Shown: positions 1-11,084 of the stretch, piece by piece
Layout: each line of letters begins with the position of its first letter
Position numbering within the stretch: the first letter of the stretch is position 1
Origin: Leptodontidium sp. MPI-SDFR-AT-0119
Taxonomy: Eukaryota > Ascomycota > Leotiomycetes > Helotiales > Leptodontidiaceae
DNA length: 64,000 nt
Direction: 5' to 3'
Assembly (NCBI GenBank): GCA_020726505.1
Contig: JAHLEZ010000029.1
Location: 558,001 to 622,000 of the forward strand
Translations under genes and position numbers: made by a program
Notes under the pieces: generated by a model
Told to the model about the DNA's origin: nothing
The model's input: only the letters and a program-made list of their open reading frames with translations
Database searches by the model: none

Positions 1-365
1 CTCGTACTACTGTGGAAAGTATTGTGAAATAGTAAAGTACAAGTCTTCGGAATAGCGGTATAGAGCCTCGAGCTGAGAGAGAAGAGATTTTCTAGTACTT
101 TAGGTGTCTTCACGTATTATAAAAGTTCACTTGCTTCCCTCGTATCTCTCTGCTCTCTCTATCGTATACTTGTGCCTTTATATCTACTGTTTTTGCTTTC
201 GAAGGCTAAGGAGTTATTAATTAAATAGGTCCCTTAGTTTAAGTAGTTGTCGTTTCTTAATTCTCCTTAAACACTTGTAATTAGTATAAAGGGCCCTTTC
301 TGTATAACTTACTTAGTTCTATTTCCTCGTACTGAACTCACTCCCTACGTCGGTTACTAAAAATA
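1..365. other. AT-rich repeat-derived sequence
   Basis: No gene is recognisable. The stretch is AT-rich and stop-dense in every frame, like the RIP-mutated transposon blocks elsewhere in the window. It ends where a 284-bp LTR-like repeat begins, so it is probably the interior or target of older mobile elements. I cannot assign a family. Confidence 0.5.
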
Positions 366-649
366 TGTGGGTGGGATAAAGCCCTATAAACTACACAATA
401 AGAGAGGTAATATATAGTGAGGTACAGGAGAGACTCTAAGTGTAAGAAATCGCGGATCGATTAAATCTAAAGATAATATATATCTGAAGAGTATAAAAAG
501 TCGAGGGAGGGGAGGAGAAAAAAGTGTATTAGATAATATCTATGAAAAGTTCTTAGTTATTGAGTTGTTTTCAAGTAATGAACCCTTTTATGTGGAAAGA
601 GCCTATCCGGTCAGGTGACAAAGGAGCTACTAGAGCCTTCCCCACTACA
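366..649 (+). repeat. Solo LTR, family A, copy 1
   Basis: This 284-bp block is repeated in the same orientation, at the same length, at 63291-63574. Both copies start TGTRGG and end CCCCACYACA, so the ends are TG...CA and nearly inverted, as in LTRs. The two copies differ mostly by C/T and G/A changes, as RIP would produce. No internal retrotransposon sequence adjoins it, so it looks like a solo LTR. No clean target duplication is visible here. It appears to lie inside the family B element to its right. Confidence 0.7.
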
Positions 650-661
650 ATAATAAGGTAA

Positions 662-958
662 TTTAGCAAGTAAACTCTAACTTTATATTTAGGCTTAAAG
701 CTACGCTTAGAATCGAGAAGAAAAGACAATGAGAAAAGGAAAGCTTTTTATAAAAGAAAGCTCAAGTATTTATATACAAGGAAGCCTCTTAGCCTTTCCT
801 AATTAAGTATGACGTAGTCAAGCGCCATCGAGCGCTATTTACATTAATAAGTCGCATCCGCGACCTAGTATTCCTAATTAAGCTTAGCGCCGTCGCATTC
901 CTCGTCGATGCTACGAGCCGCGTCGGTTAAAATACGAGGCGCATCAGTGATCGTAACA
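662..958 (-). repeat. LTR-like repeat, family B, copy 1 (minus)
   Basis: Read on the minus strand from 958 this begins TGTTACGA and matches the plus-strand block starting at 53214 for about 290 bp. Shared blocks include TGCGCCTCGTATT, GCGACGGCGCTAAGC and TCTTTTCTTCTCGATTCT. The TG start and a TATATA-like box inside fit an LTR, but the far end is not clear because family A copy 1 sits there. Its TG end lies exactly where the histidine kinase reading frame begins, so the element interrupted that gene. Confidence 0.6.
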
Positions 959-2642
959 ATAAATCTCTTTAGTAATACTTTGAAATATACTAATAGGGGT
1001 GGGTCAAGATCTCCCTTTAATCCAAAGACATTAAGCCGACAAAATCTTAATCCCAACAATCCATCATCACAATTACTATCAGCGATTCTGGCAAAGGAAT
1101 AGCCTAAGAGTTTTTATACAATCAATTATTCACGCCGTTCTTACAGGAGAACTCTCTGAATCCCAGAACTAAGCTAGGTCTGAGCATAGTGCTACAAATT
1201 GTACGCTCGCTCGAGAGTACAATCGACGTTCAGAGTGAGCTAGGCGTTGGAACCGAAGTCAAAGTGTCTTTCACGTTAAATCAAGCTTTAAATCCCCCTC
1301 AGCCTCTCGCTCTAAACGCCAATTACGAAAGCTCCGTTATAGGTGCGAGGAAATAGACAAGTGGACTGACCTTAGGTTAGGCCTTGTGGGGTTTAATATC
1401 TCCTCCGGTGTCTCTGGAACACGTCCTAGTACCTTTAAAGTCGAGCCGGAGCTCTCGTTATCTCTCCAAGCGTCGCTTAAAATCATGGCTACTCATTGGT
1501 TTGACGTGAAAGTCACGGCATTAGAATCATGGCAAGCTTTACCACCAGATATCTATATTGCAAATGAGTCAGAATCTTCCTTTGAGTCTTTGAGGTAATC
1601 GATTTACTAACCTGAAGTAAAGAAACCTGGTCTCTATAGTCCAGCTCCTATCATTGTACTTTGCTCTAATGCATCTGTGTACCGTGCTTACGCTCGGGGG
1701 AAGGGGTAAAGTGTTCAAAGCAGCGGCAATGGACTTGTTCACTTTGTCTCTAAACCGTAAGCAGCTCCAAGCTGGCCATCTTTCCAGGTCTCGGCTGCGA
1801 CCTTGACACTATAACCTGTTAGAAGTCGGCAATGCTAATTTATCTTGGATAGATGCGGCCCTCACAAGCTTGCCAAAGCCTTCGCGTTTTGTTTAAGTAA
1901 CGCTTCATATTTACCTATAAGTCGCGGCCCCAACTGTCGCCCCTCGGAACTTCAGACACGGGTTTAGCTTCTCCCCAGAGTTTGTTCAGGGTCTCCCCGG
2001 ATTCATCATTCCATCCAGTGGAACTACATTTACGGGGTGAGTATTTCCCGATTGGTACTGGATTCCCTCTAGGGAAACCCTCCGAGGCAAATGAATCTTC
2101 AGCACTCGTTACATGCGCCAACAAAGCTACAAGGCGAAAACCTGTGTTGCTCTTGGTGGAGGATAACCACATTAATCTGAAGGTATGTCTAGATCATGCA
2201 TTGGAAATTTCTTTCCCGTCAGTCATCGCCAGTATCAGGACTGATGATGGCAAAGCTTCTCGAAACCTTTACAAAGAAGAATAACTACGAGTACGACACG
2301 GCGGAGAATGGCCTGCTAGCGTTGCAGGCATTCCAAAATACGCAGAACTCCTATGACATTGTATTTATGGGTAAGCAAATCTTGATTCTAAATATCGCCG
2401 CATTTTAACTAGGAGTAGACATCTCGATGCCGGTCATGAATGGAATAGACTCCACGCGAGGAATCCGGAAACTGGAGAGTAAGAGAGGGCAGAAGCTTGC
2501 TATGATCGTCGCCTTGACTGGTCTTGCTTCTGCTAGCGTTCGACAGGAGGCTTTCTCCCGGCATAAACTTTTTCCTGACAAAACCAGTCAGTTTCAACGA
2601 GCTCCGGAAGTTTCTGAATGATTGGACCCCGGATATGGAACC
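959..2642 (+). pseudogene. Hybrid histidine kinase pseudogene (HATPase plus receiver)
   Basis: Two-component sensor kinase remnant. From about 959 the frame reads an N-box-like NLFSNTLKYT, a G1 box DSGKGI, then an in-frame TAA at 1105-1107, then LGLSIV, where the G2 glycines have become R and K (G-to-A changes, as in RIP). A degraded linker follows at 1386-1700. The C-terminal receiver domain starts near 2140 with LLLVEDN, has the phosphoacceptor Asp in FMDISMPVMNG, the ALTG threonine and the LTKPV lysine, and ends at TAG 2640-2642. Two introns still look spliceable: one from about 2182 and one at about 2371-2414. A frameshift near 2557-2561 separates SVRQEAFS from the INFFLTKPV segment. The 5' half is missing, cut by the family B repeat. 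It is non-functional as a kinase; domain identity is clear, exact subfamily is not. Confidence 0.8.
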
Positions 2643-3489
2643 GCAAACTCCCGAGGGGTCTGAAAGACGTATCTAGAGGCCTAGTCTATCGAGTTGATAA
2701 AGCGAGTACAAGGCTCTAGATGAGGATAGTAAGGAATGGAAGGAACGGCATGAGAGGATAGTGGGGCAGCTGCGGATTGGATAACTTCGAGTGGTGAAAA
2801 TACGGGGCACGTAGTGCAAACGGAAAGGATACATAGTGTGGGCTTAATATTGCAATGGTGTTGCAAAAAGAGATGCTCTGCTTGTACGAAGTACACTCAA
2901 ATGAGAAAATCATTTAATAAAGCTACCCTTTAATCCTCGAGTCCAGCCTCCTCAAGTGTGTCCTTGATAGCTTTGCAAATCTGCAAAAGGTCGGCCAGTT
3001 ACCTCATCTTCCAGATTGTAGAATAGCTAAAGGCGCTCTCGAAGTTTGCAACCGCAGGGATCTCGTTTGTTTATTTTAAAGCATGACTCTGATGGGCGAC
3101 GATACATAATCCGCAGCGGGGGTTAATAGCAAGAGGTCGAGCGAAGTTCGGGCTCGTCAAACTTCGGATTCTACGGAGTATACGTGAATCCCACCGCTGG
3201 ACTGGGAAAAATCGCTCGCAGACTCTATGCGGGTTTAAGATCAGCTGGGTCAGACCCTGCTCGGACGAGCGAGAGTAACAGGGGAGTATCCTCGAGGCGT
3301 TTGGCATTGGGTCATTTTATTTAAGTTTACAAATTTGCAGCTTGCGGACTTTCGGAATACAAAAACACGCCGATTGAGTATTGTTCATAAATGTGACTGA
3401 CGCATTCTATGAAACATGTAGTATGTAGTAGATAGACAACAACCTTCTACGCAGCATCATTCACTGTCTGACACGTTCGCAAAGACGCC
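2643..3489. other. Intergenic, no gene recognised
   Basis: Short overlapping reading frames occur on both strands but none shows a domain or intron structure. Before the secreted-protein gene there are CGG-type half sites (CCGCA near 3111 and TGCGGG at 3228-3233) like those in the catabolic cluster, but without an inverted partner they are weak. Confidence 0.4.
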
Positions 3490-4595
3490 ATGCAGTTGCA
3501 CTCAGTACTTCTCGCGCTTGCCAGCGCGTCGGCTTGCTATGCAACCGCTCGTTACTCGTGGTCTCCCGAAAAGGCAGCTTCTGTCGATTTGGTGAGATTT
3601 CTTTTTCCGCAGTTTGAATCGAAGATTCGCAGTCTAACGTGAGACAGTCCATATTCCCGCTTTATTATACCCCCGCCGAGCTCCAAATAGCCCTACCTAC
3701 ATTAGTCAGCTCTTGGTGGGCCAGCTCATACCTGACCACCAGCAATGGCCAGCAATATTTTCTGATCACGCACGTCCTCGGAAACCAAGCAGCACCCAGC
3801 GCTGATCTTGCAAGGGCGAGCCTCCTGAACGTGAACAGTCCCAGCAACTCGTACCTCTACTACTTCCGTAGTATTCCCAACGCCACCCTAGAAACAAACG
3901 GGGTTTTGGATATCGATACTGGCTTCTTCGGCTTCAAAGGCCTCTCCTCCGACAGCATCAGTCGACAGAACGCATACTTTAACACACCGCAATTTTCATA
4001 TAATATCACGTGGGACACGACTGCCACCAAGCCTCTCTTGAACGCTGGCGGTCTGCCTTTCCTCTGGGGCTCTGGAAACACGACTCAGTACAGTTTCCCC
4101 TCATGCGCCACTGTGGGCACTCTTACTGTCGGCGGAACTGCCCTGACCATCGACCCCGCGAACTCATTCACATGGTACGATCGTCAAATAAGCTACGGCG
4201 GTCCTGTAGGAAACACGACTTGGTGGCAATTAAACTTCGCCAACGGCATGAAAGCTTCTATCTGGGCCGTCGATAGTGGAGAGCCATTCCCTCTAACCCT
4301 GCGATTCGCAACGGTGCGAGATAGGTTTGGCGACCAGACCGTGATTCCCTACACCGTGACTATCGATCACGCATACGACTGGGTGTCTTCAAATTCCAAC
4401 AAGACCTACCCGCAGAGATGGACTCTGAATTTTGCCAATGGCGACCACCTCTACTTGAAGAGTGTGGTAGGTGACCAGGAAATATACGGCCCGGGCGCAG
4501 CGGCAAATACTCTTTACGAGGGGTTCATCACAGCTGAGGGAAGCTTCATGGGGCAGAGAAGCGCGTTCGGAGTGGCGGAAATGGCATGGTTATAG
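3490..4595 (+). CDS. Secreted kievitone-hydratase-like protein (AttH/CrtC lipocalin-like fold)
   Basis: Predicted secreted enzyme. The gene has two exons, 3490-3591 and 3648-4595, with a 56-nt GT-AG intron; the start at 3490 adds a 20-residue signal peptide (MQLHSVLLALASASACYATA) that is absent if the single long frame is used. The spliced product is 349 aa, close to the 350 aa I recall for Fusarium solani kievitone hydratase, a secreted glycoprotein that hydrates a bean phytoalexin. Internal Asn-X-Ser/Thr sites (NAT, NIT, two NTT, NKT) suit secretion. The C-terminus has the family-like pattern YEGFITAEGSFMGQRSAFGV and a Trp close to the end. The fold also occurs in carotenoid hydratases and in fungal Diels-Alderase-like proteins, so the substrate is open; hydratase is inference from length, signal peptide and motif. 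It lies outside the main cluster, next to the kinase pseudogene. Confidence 0.72.
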
Positions 4596-5639
4596 CCGCG
4601 AGGGGGTGTAAGGCGCTTCTACAACCTCCGCTTTCTTGCCTAGGATAGATAGCTATTCTCTCTTGCTCTTGAGTGCCTCCCTGGCTTCAATTCTGCTTGC
4701 GATGCAGCTGCATCAAAATACCGGCTCAACTCCACGGGCCCAGAAGCCTGTGTCGATGGACGGTGTAGCTGTAAGCTCTGTAGTATTTTTTTCTGCATAC
4801 TTTTCAAAATACTCATCAAGCAACGTGTTTAGGTCTATATAAAACGATAAGTAAATGGTTCCAGGAGTATGTTTTTGCCATTGAACACGTACTTTCTACT
4901 GACATGGGCCGTGAAGGTTAGAGCGAAAATCTTGATAAGCCTTCTCGAAAGAGAACGATACTGCTCAGTAGTGGTGTTCCTAGCTAGTGTGAGAGATATT
5001 CTCACAATTGACCATTAACAATACGTACCCTTCTGAATAGAATAGACAAACGGGGTCTCCACCTCTTTTCCTAGTTCTTCATTGTCGAAGTAGTGGTCGA
5101 GTTCAGTTCGTATGATCTCTTGCATTGTAAAAGTGTTTGGCATCAGCATTGCTCCTCTGTATAATAGACTCATTGATCAGCTTGCCTTCAGAAACACTTG
5201 GGAGACAAAAACAAACACGTTGGATCCTTTGATGCCTTTTGATGCCGAACTTTGCGTCGTCGTTGCTACCAATCGCGGATTTTCTGGTGTCATCTTCTCT
5301 CAGCACCAACAACGGCCAATTGCTCCACCTTTTCGACGGTCGATATCCTTTGGAATATTCAATCGATTTTCTTCTGAATCGCATTTGTTATCCTCTTCGT
5401 ACTTAGCACATTTTACAAGAGCTAGGATCACTATCAGTCATCGAAAAATCTCAGGTACTTTCCTCACCTTGCTGAAGAGCGACTTCATAACTCCGTGATA
5501 GTAACATTCAGCCATCACTTGACTACAAGGATGGGCGCGCGGGCGCGTCATATCGCCTCGAGTAGGTCACCATAATGGCTAGTTGAATGAACATTTGTTT
5601 ATTATGTTAGCGATACTAGAGAGAATTTGTGACTTATCC
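4596..5639. other. Degenerate intergenic stretch
   Basis: Frames on both strands at 5103-5498 overlap and match nothing I know. The 5' part of the dynamin gene, including the P-loop, would be expected here but no GxxxxGKS-type motif is visible, so it has been lost or is too decayed to read. Confidence 0.4.
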
Positions 5640-6513
5640 CTGAGAGGCCGGAATATGAGAACTTCAGTGTTGTTGATCTCCCCGGTATTTTCAGGAGTGA
5701 GTTGTCTATATCATCACCTATTAATACTGATCATTGTAGAGCCCACTCCATGTCAGACGAGTAAAGAAGACATCCCACTTATCCGAGAAATGATTGCAAA
5801 GTAAACTTATCCCGGCAACCCGCGAAGTATCATCTTGTTATTCATGACAGCGGTTCTGATTGAGCACTTACTAACACGCCCTCAGGGCTGTTGTTCCAGC
5901 CAACGTTGACATCGCTACCCAAGAGATTATTCAGATGGCTGAAGATGCGGGCTCTGGTGGTCAGAGGAATTTAGGAGTCCTCACATAACCGGACCTTGTA
6001 AGACCGAGGAGCCGAGGAGAAGGTGAGCTCTTGCTTGACGTGATCCGGACTTGCTAACCTCCAAAGGTCATGGAGCTTGTTGTCAATCCAAATGGGAAAG
6101 CCCACTTTGACCTTGGTTATACCATAGTATGCAATCGTAGCCAAGGCGACCTAGGTATTTCAAACCAAGGGAGAAATGCACGGGAAGCGATGTTCTTCGA
6201 CAGTAAACCTTGGAGTGCGATCTCAAAGGAGTGTGCAGGTGTAAAGGCACTGAAAGATCGACTTGACAAACTATTAGTCGATGTTACGAGACAGAATTTT
6301 CAGGCTGTAGCTGTGGACGTTCAGACCAGGATTGACGAGCTAGCGGAAGAGCTGGATGGCCTGGGACCTGCACGACAGACGCCTATCGATCAGCGAAACC
6401 ATCTTATCCGGGTTGCAGCGGATTTCCGTGACATAGCCACCAAAGCCGTCGATGCTGTTAACTACATTATGCGCTGTGAAATTGGCGAGCAACAGCCAGG
6501 TGGTCCCTTTTGA
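5640..6513 (+). pseudogene. Dynamin-family GTPase pseudogene
   Basis: Remnant of a fungal dynamin-like large GTPase. The G3 motif is readable as FSVVDLPGIFR, followed by an intron at about 5697-5740, then TSKEDIPLIREMIAK, a TAA at 5802-5804, NPRSIIL, a second intron ending before AVVPANVDIATQEI, and the G4 region LGVLT-stop-PDLV, where the TKPD lysine codon has become TAA (5986-5988). One extra base near 6000 shifts the frame, and a further intron ends near 6066. From 6070 the frame is clean to a stop at 6511-6513, with CNRSQ and SKPWSAISKE. The P-loop end and the stalk/GED are missing. Two nonsense codons plus a frameshift make it non-functional. Introns remain consistent, so this is an old gene copy rather than a retrocopy. 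Confidence 0.78.
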
Positions 6514-7915
6514 TAGAGAACTAGGATAATCCTTTTTGTATATACACTCGAACTAGATAATAAAAAGAGAGTAGATGGATGTGATGGATGTTGGTGGCTT
6601 GGTGATATGTTGTTAAATAGCTAGCAGTGAGGCACAGGATAGGTCGGGATACTAGGACGGTAGGATTGTAGCCTGATTCACGGAGCTCCTGGTCACGATG
6701 CAGATTGAGAAGTGCACATACCAATATTTCCTAGCCGGCGCCAAATTCCTGGTAACATCAAATCACAAGTCACGCACGTAGAAGCACAAAACTTGGGTCG
6801 CCATGTTCCAATTGACTAACCTGTGCACTTTGTCCGTGCAGCCCACGTAGCATGCAGACAGCTAGCAGTAGAAGCTCCCTCATAGCCACATCATCATATA
6901 AAGCTATGGAATCATTAATGCAGCTAGCACTCTCCCCTCCCCGTATCCTAGCGCGAAAAGAAAGGCGTGAGCGCGAAAACATGCAAAAGAGATAGCCTCC
7001 CCAGAATCGGCTCTCCAGACTACTACCCTCTGATGTCAACTGGCAATTGTGCCATGCCATGGTGGCTTTGACAGTGAGTGTTCGGTGCCGCTCCCTTGAT
7101 GTCAACACAACCAGCAGTTCCATCTCACCCCCGATATCAACACCAGCAGACATGCCCTCTTTCCAGGGTCAAATCGAAAGCACAAGGAAACAAAGAAAAG
7201 TAAGGAAACCATGATGCGCAAAACATATATGTCAGGAAGAAACAAAGGCTCTGCTCTGGATGCAACGAGTTGAGTTAATGCCTGCCGCCAAATTGTGCAA
7301 ACGAGCTTGTGTAATCATGTCTCTGCTTCCTTCACGACCAAAATGGAACCGGTGACGTCGAACGATTGCGATGTTGGTCGATCGATTATGCCGTGTGTTG
7401 TATGATGCTCCGAATATTTGGATGTAGCTTGGACCTCGCTGGCGATGCTCACTCGGGGCGAGTTGTCATGCGGTTGTCGAAGTGCTCAACCCATTGTGAA
7501 ATCCATAAAGTCGAAGAGTCATAATGAAAAAGGCAATCCATGAAGAAAAGAATTTTTGATACTAAGCCAGTACCAACGAGTCTCCACGAGACGTTCAGGC
7601 ATGGTCAGCGGACCAGTTGAGATAGCAAGACGAAATACCACGAGTCGAAAATCGAGTTTCGAAAGTCGATCAAGGAGATTTGCCCAAGGAAACAAATTAA
7701 TACGATTGTTATCCAGTCTATTCCTCTTGCTTTAACCGGTAAGAACCAGAACAATATCCAGGACCAGTTGTTGTACCTTTCGAGGCAAGGAGCAGTCTAT
7801 TTTCGGAGACTACAACGTCAGCCATCTACTCAGTATATTTATTATCCTCGCGGCCAGCGTTATCAAAGAGCCAGAGCTAGCGAGACACTCACATCCTGTC
7901 ACTTCCACCGACGGC
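6514..7915. other. Intergenic, 3' side of casein kinase I
   Basis: No coding domain found on either strand; the 127-aa minus frame near 6770-7153 has no recognisable feature. Part of the right end is likely 3' UTR of the minus-strand kinase gene, which stops at 7916. Confidence 0.5.
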
Positions 7916-9317
7916 CTAATTAGGATTCGGAGTGTCCACACCAGCACGACTAGCACCACGTTCAATCACCTTACGGCGGGATCCAGAAATAGCTGCTGGC
8001 TTGGAAGCACTAGAAGCGTGCTGTGGCGTTGGTCCTCTAGCGGTGGCAGTATTAGCACGAGCATGGCCCGGCTTTTCATCCTCATCTTGGGCGGGTTGTT
8101 GACCAGCGGCCTGGGCAATGGCTTGGGCATTCTTTTGATACTTGTAGACGGTCCAATCGAAGACATAGTCATATTGGAAACCCTCACGAACGAAGAGATC
8201 ACGGAAGATCTTTCGGAGGTAGGAGTAATCCGGCTTATCATCGAAGCGAAGGGAGCGACTGTAATTGAGGTAGATGGTAAACTCGTTAGGCAACCCTCGG
8301 CAAAGGACTTCAGCTGGGGTAGTCATCTTCTTCTCCATAATACGGTCATACTTCTGCTTCTTAGTAGTAGCCTTTAGGCCTTGCCATGGAAGGGAACCAC
8401 GATAAAAGTAGAGCATAACGTATCCAAGAGACTCGATATCATCACGGCGAGATTGCTCTGCACTCAAGTCAGTAGTGAGAGGCGGATTAGGTAGGGGACT
8501 CATACCGATGCCCAAATGGGTGTTGATTGAAGCATAACGAGCGGTACCAGTCAGGTTCTTGTTCTCCCGGTATGGGATGTGGAAGTGAGTCTTCGGGTCA
8601 CGATATTTCTTGGCTAGGCCAAAATCAATAACATTAACCTGGTTACCACGCTTGCCGATACCCATAAGGAAATTGTCGGGCTTTATATCACGGTGGAGAA
8701 AGGACTTGGCGTGGATGTACTCGATGCGAGAGATTAATTGATCGACAAGAAGAAGAACAGTCTTGAGGGAGAACTTGCGGTTGCAGAAATTGAAGAGATC
8801 TTCCAAGCTAGGTCCGAGGAGATCGTAAACCATAGCATTGTAATCACACTCAGTACCAAACCAACGGACAAATGGGATACCAACACCACCAGCGAGGGAC
8901 TTGTAGACGCGGGCCTCATATTCGAGTTGAGGGTGCTTAGCCTTAACGGATTCGAGCTTAATGGCGATCTCTTCACCAGAGATTATATTAGTTCCGAGGT
9001 AGACATCTCCGAAACTTCCACTACCGATCTTACGACCGATGCGGTACTTGTTGCCGACGCGAAGATCCTGCAAAGCCATGTTAGCATACTATTATTAAAG
9101 AGATACTGTGCAGGTGTAGTGCGGGATGTGAAAGCAGAGAGACTATCCCGGGGCTAGATAGGGGCCAAAGATAAGATGGTTGGTCTCTTGCTCTTGATCC
9201 CCAACAGCACAGCCAGCGACAATAGAGACAAGGAGCTGCTCGTAGAATGCTGAAGGGAGTATCAAACAGAGGATTGGATTTCGACTTGGAAGAAGGTGGA
9301 TGTACCATAGTAGTCAT
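7916..9317 (-). CDS. ckiA: Casein kinase I (CK1 delta/epsilon type)
   Basis: Essential Ser/Thr kinase of the CK1 family, acting in nucleus and cytoplasm. Kinase domain landmarks run in order: glycine loop [12 protein letters not shown], catalytic Lys in [19 protein letters not shown], the CK1 feature EQSRRDD after HLG, and the TKKQKYD basic patch; the tail is Ala/Gln/Pro-rich. Splicing matters. A tiny first exon, 9306-9317, encodes MTTM, then a 238-nt intron (9068-9305, ending CTAACATGGCTTTGCAG) joins [11 protein letters not shown]. Reading the uninterrupted frame would give a false start MALQ made from the intron end. A second intron, 8458-8505, is 48 nt, in frame and stop-free; keeping it inserts 16 wrong residues between HLGI and EQSRR. 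Exons: 9306-9317, 8506-9067, 7916-8457; product about 371 aa. This is an ordinary housekeeping gene between two transposon-damaged areas. Confidence 0.93.
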
Positions 9318-10556
9318 CTTGGACTAGGGACTCTAGGTATCGGGCTGTCTGATGCTTGAGTCGAAGATGCTGAAGTATTGATTATTCTGATCGACGAAGC
9401 AGATCGTATTCAAGGAGAGTGTTGGAGGGAGGGCAGGATCTATATAGGAGTTGTGTTAGTTGTTGCGTTGTTCAAATCAGGCTTCGGGGGTGCAAAAGCC
9501 AAGCGGTGAGGACAATCGACCAAAGCCGTGTTGTAAGCGGCTCGTCGAAGCTGAGAAGCGACCGCCACCTACTCACCTACAAGGATGTTGATTAAGGTGC
9601 CCAATGCTGTCGTGATGTGCAGATGGAGTGGGACTGTAACGGTATGTACCTATCTGCTGCTTCAAGGGTGAAATAGTCTCGGGCTGCAGGTTTCGACCGT
9701 CATGTATTCTTCGTCGTCCGTGGGGTTCACACGGGGAGCTTGGTGGTTGACGGAGCGTGAAGTGATTCTCTCGGCCCTCTTACTACGAAGTAAACTTCAG
9801 GTAGGAGAGAGGGATCAGTGCGAATATATAGTGGTGCCCACTCACTATCCAGGGGGCGGGAGCTAGTACGAACCAGGCAATTTCCAAGTTCTTGAGCCAC
9901 GCCCTCCGAGGCGCCGGTATAGACAAGCCAGTCCATCTGAAGAAAATTTATTTTAGTCATTGATGAATTTAATTATTTTCGATATTTCGCCCTTGATAAA
10001 TCATTCTCATACCCTATAGGGCGTAAGGAATAAAGAATATTTTATGATATTATCACTTTTCTTAGGAACACATCTATTCTCCATGGGGCATGACTAGCTT
10101 AAGGATTTTAGGATTTCCAGCATAAAGGACTGATGGGCCATGGGGGCTAAATTTTCTACCATACATTCTCCCAGAAGAGGGGTTCCATGCTCACTGGGGT
10201 GTTAACCGAACTTCTTCATCCTGAAAATCTGATGCTGCAAGTCCTTTCCAAATCTTCCCTACCAGTTTCGCAGCATGCTTACCCTTTCAGGCCATATTTT
10301 AAAACGAAGATATGCGAGGTGAAACAACACAGTTGCGAAATTTAACAGCAATTTATAAGGTATCAGCGCCTGCGTATGTACACTCTCAATTGACAAGTAC
10401 TCCTCATATTATCATCAAGAATTTCTCCCCTCCGCTGCTCCATTTTCAAACAACAGCCCCAATTTCAGCAGTGTATACAAAAAGACATACAACACTTCAG
10501 TGCAAATTAACCGGCTCCGCAAAAGCCGACCGAGGAAACCAGTGGCTGCACCATTC
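9318..10556. other. Casein kinase promoter and gene-free stretch
   Basis: The first few hundred bases are the 5' flank of the kinase gene, with a TATATAG near 9440. The rest, including the AT-rich part from 9950 to 10310, contains no gene I can support. Confidence 0.45.
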
Positions 10557-10921
10557 ATGCCGCCTCGCAACCACTTTACCGCACCCCGTGCTATGGAATC
10601 TGCACCGGTATGCATTTTCGAGAGGCTTCTTGAAGTCGGTTTCGGTCGCAGCTGACAATGTTCCTGTTGTAGAATCGGAGGAAGGTGCTGCGGTCAACCC
10701 TACATTATTTTCCAGTCGAGATCAGGGCAATAATCCACCCTGGACTCGTCCCAGCTTCGAACAATAGCCATGAAGCAGCAACTCACGAGTACGACTGTCA
10801 TTCTAGAGGGGTACCTACACCTCGAAGGCTCCAGGCGAGATTTGAAGAGGGGATTCCGGAGCGGCTTCTCGGAGAGGCATTTGAGCTGGGTTTTCGGTGC
10901 TTAGTCTACTCGCCAGACTGA
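10557..10921 (+). CDS. Hypothetical small protein (tentative two-exon model)
   Basis: Not recognised. A model with ATG at 10557, exon 1 10557-10607, a 65-nt intron 10608-10672 (GTATGC donor, GCTGAC branch-like site, TAG acceptor) and exon 2 10673-10921 gives an uninterrupted 99-aa protein beginning MPPRNHFTAPRAMESAP. The intron signals are good and phase is kept, which is the only support. No domain, signal peptide or membrane segment is visible. A longer unspliced frame at 10312-10767 overlaps it in another frame. It could be a decayed gene fragment or chance. Confidence 0.3.
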
Positions 10922-11084
10922 AAATGGTAAGATTTGGGAGGATATAAAACTAGTGCAGGAACAGAAGCAGAGAATCAGTATGACTTAGGGAAGCTTCACA
11001 ATTTCGTTGTTTTTATCTAACGCAGCACGATTCGTACACAAAAGTTTCTTTCGCTCTCAGGGAATCGTCACCTTCAAAGAGATA

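Noticed and set aside
5103..5498. Overlapping frames of 93 and 128 aa on opposite strands
   Set aside because: Neither has a domain; both lie in a decayed stretch before the dynamin pseudogene.
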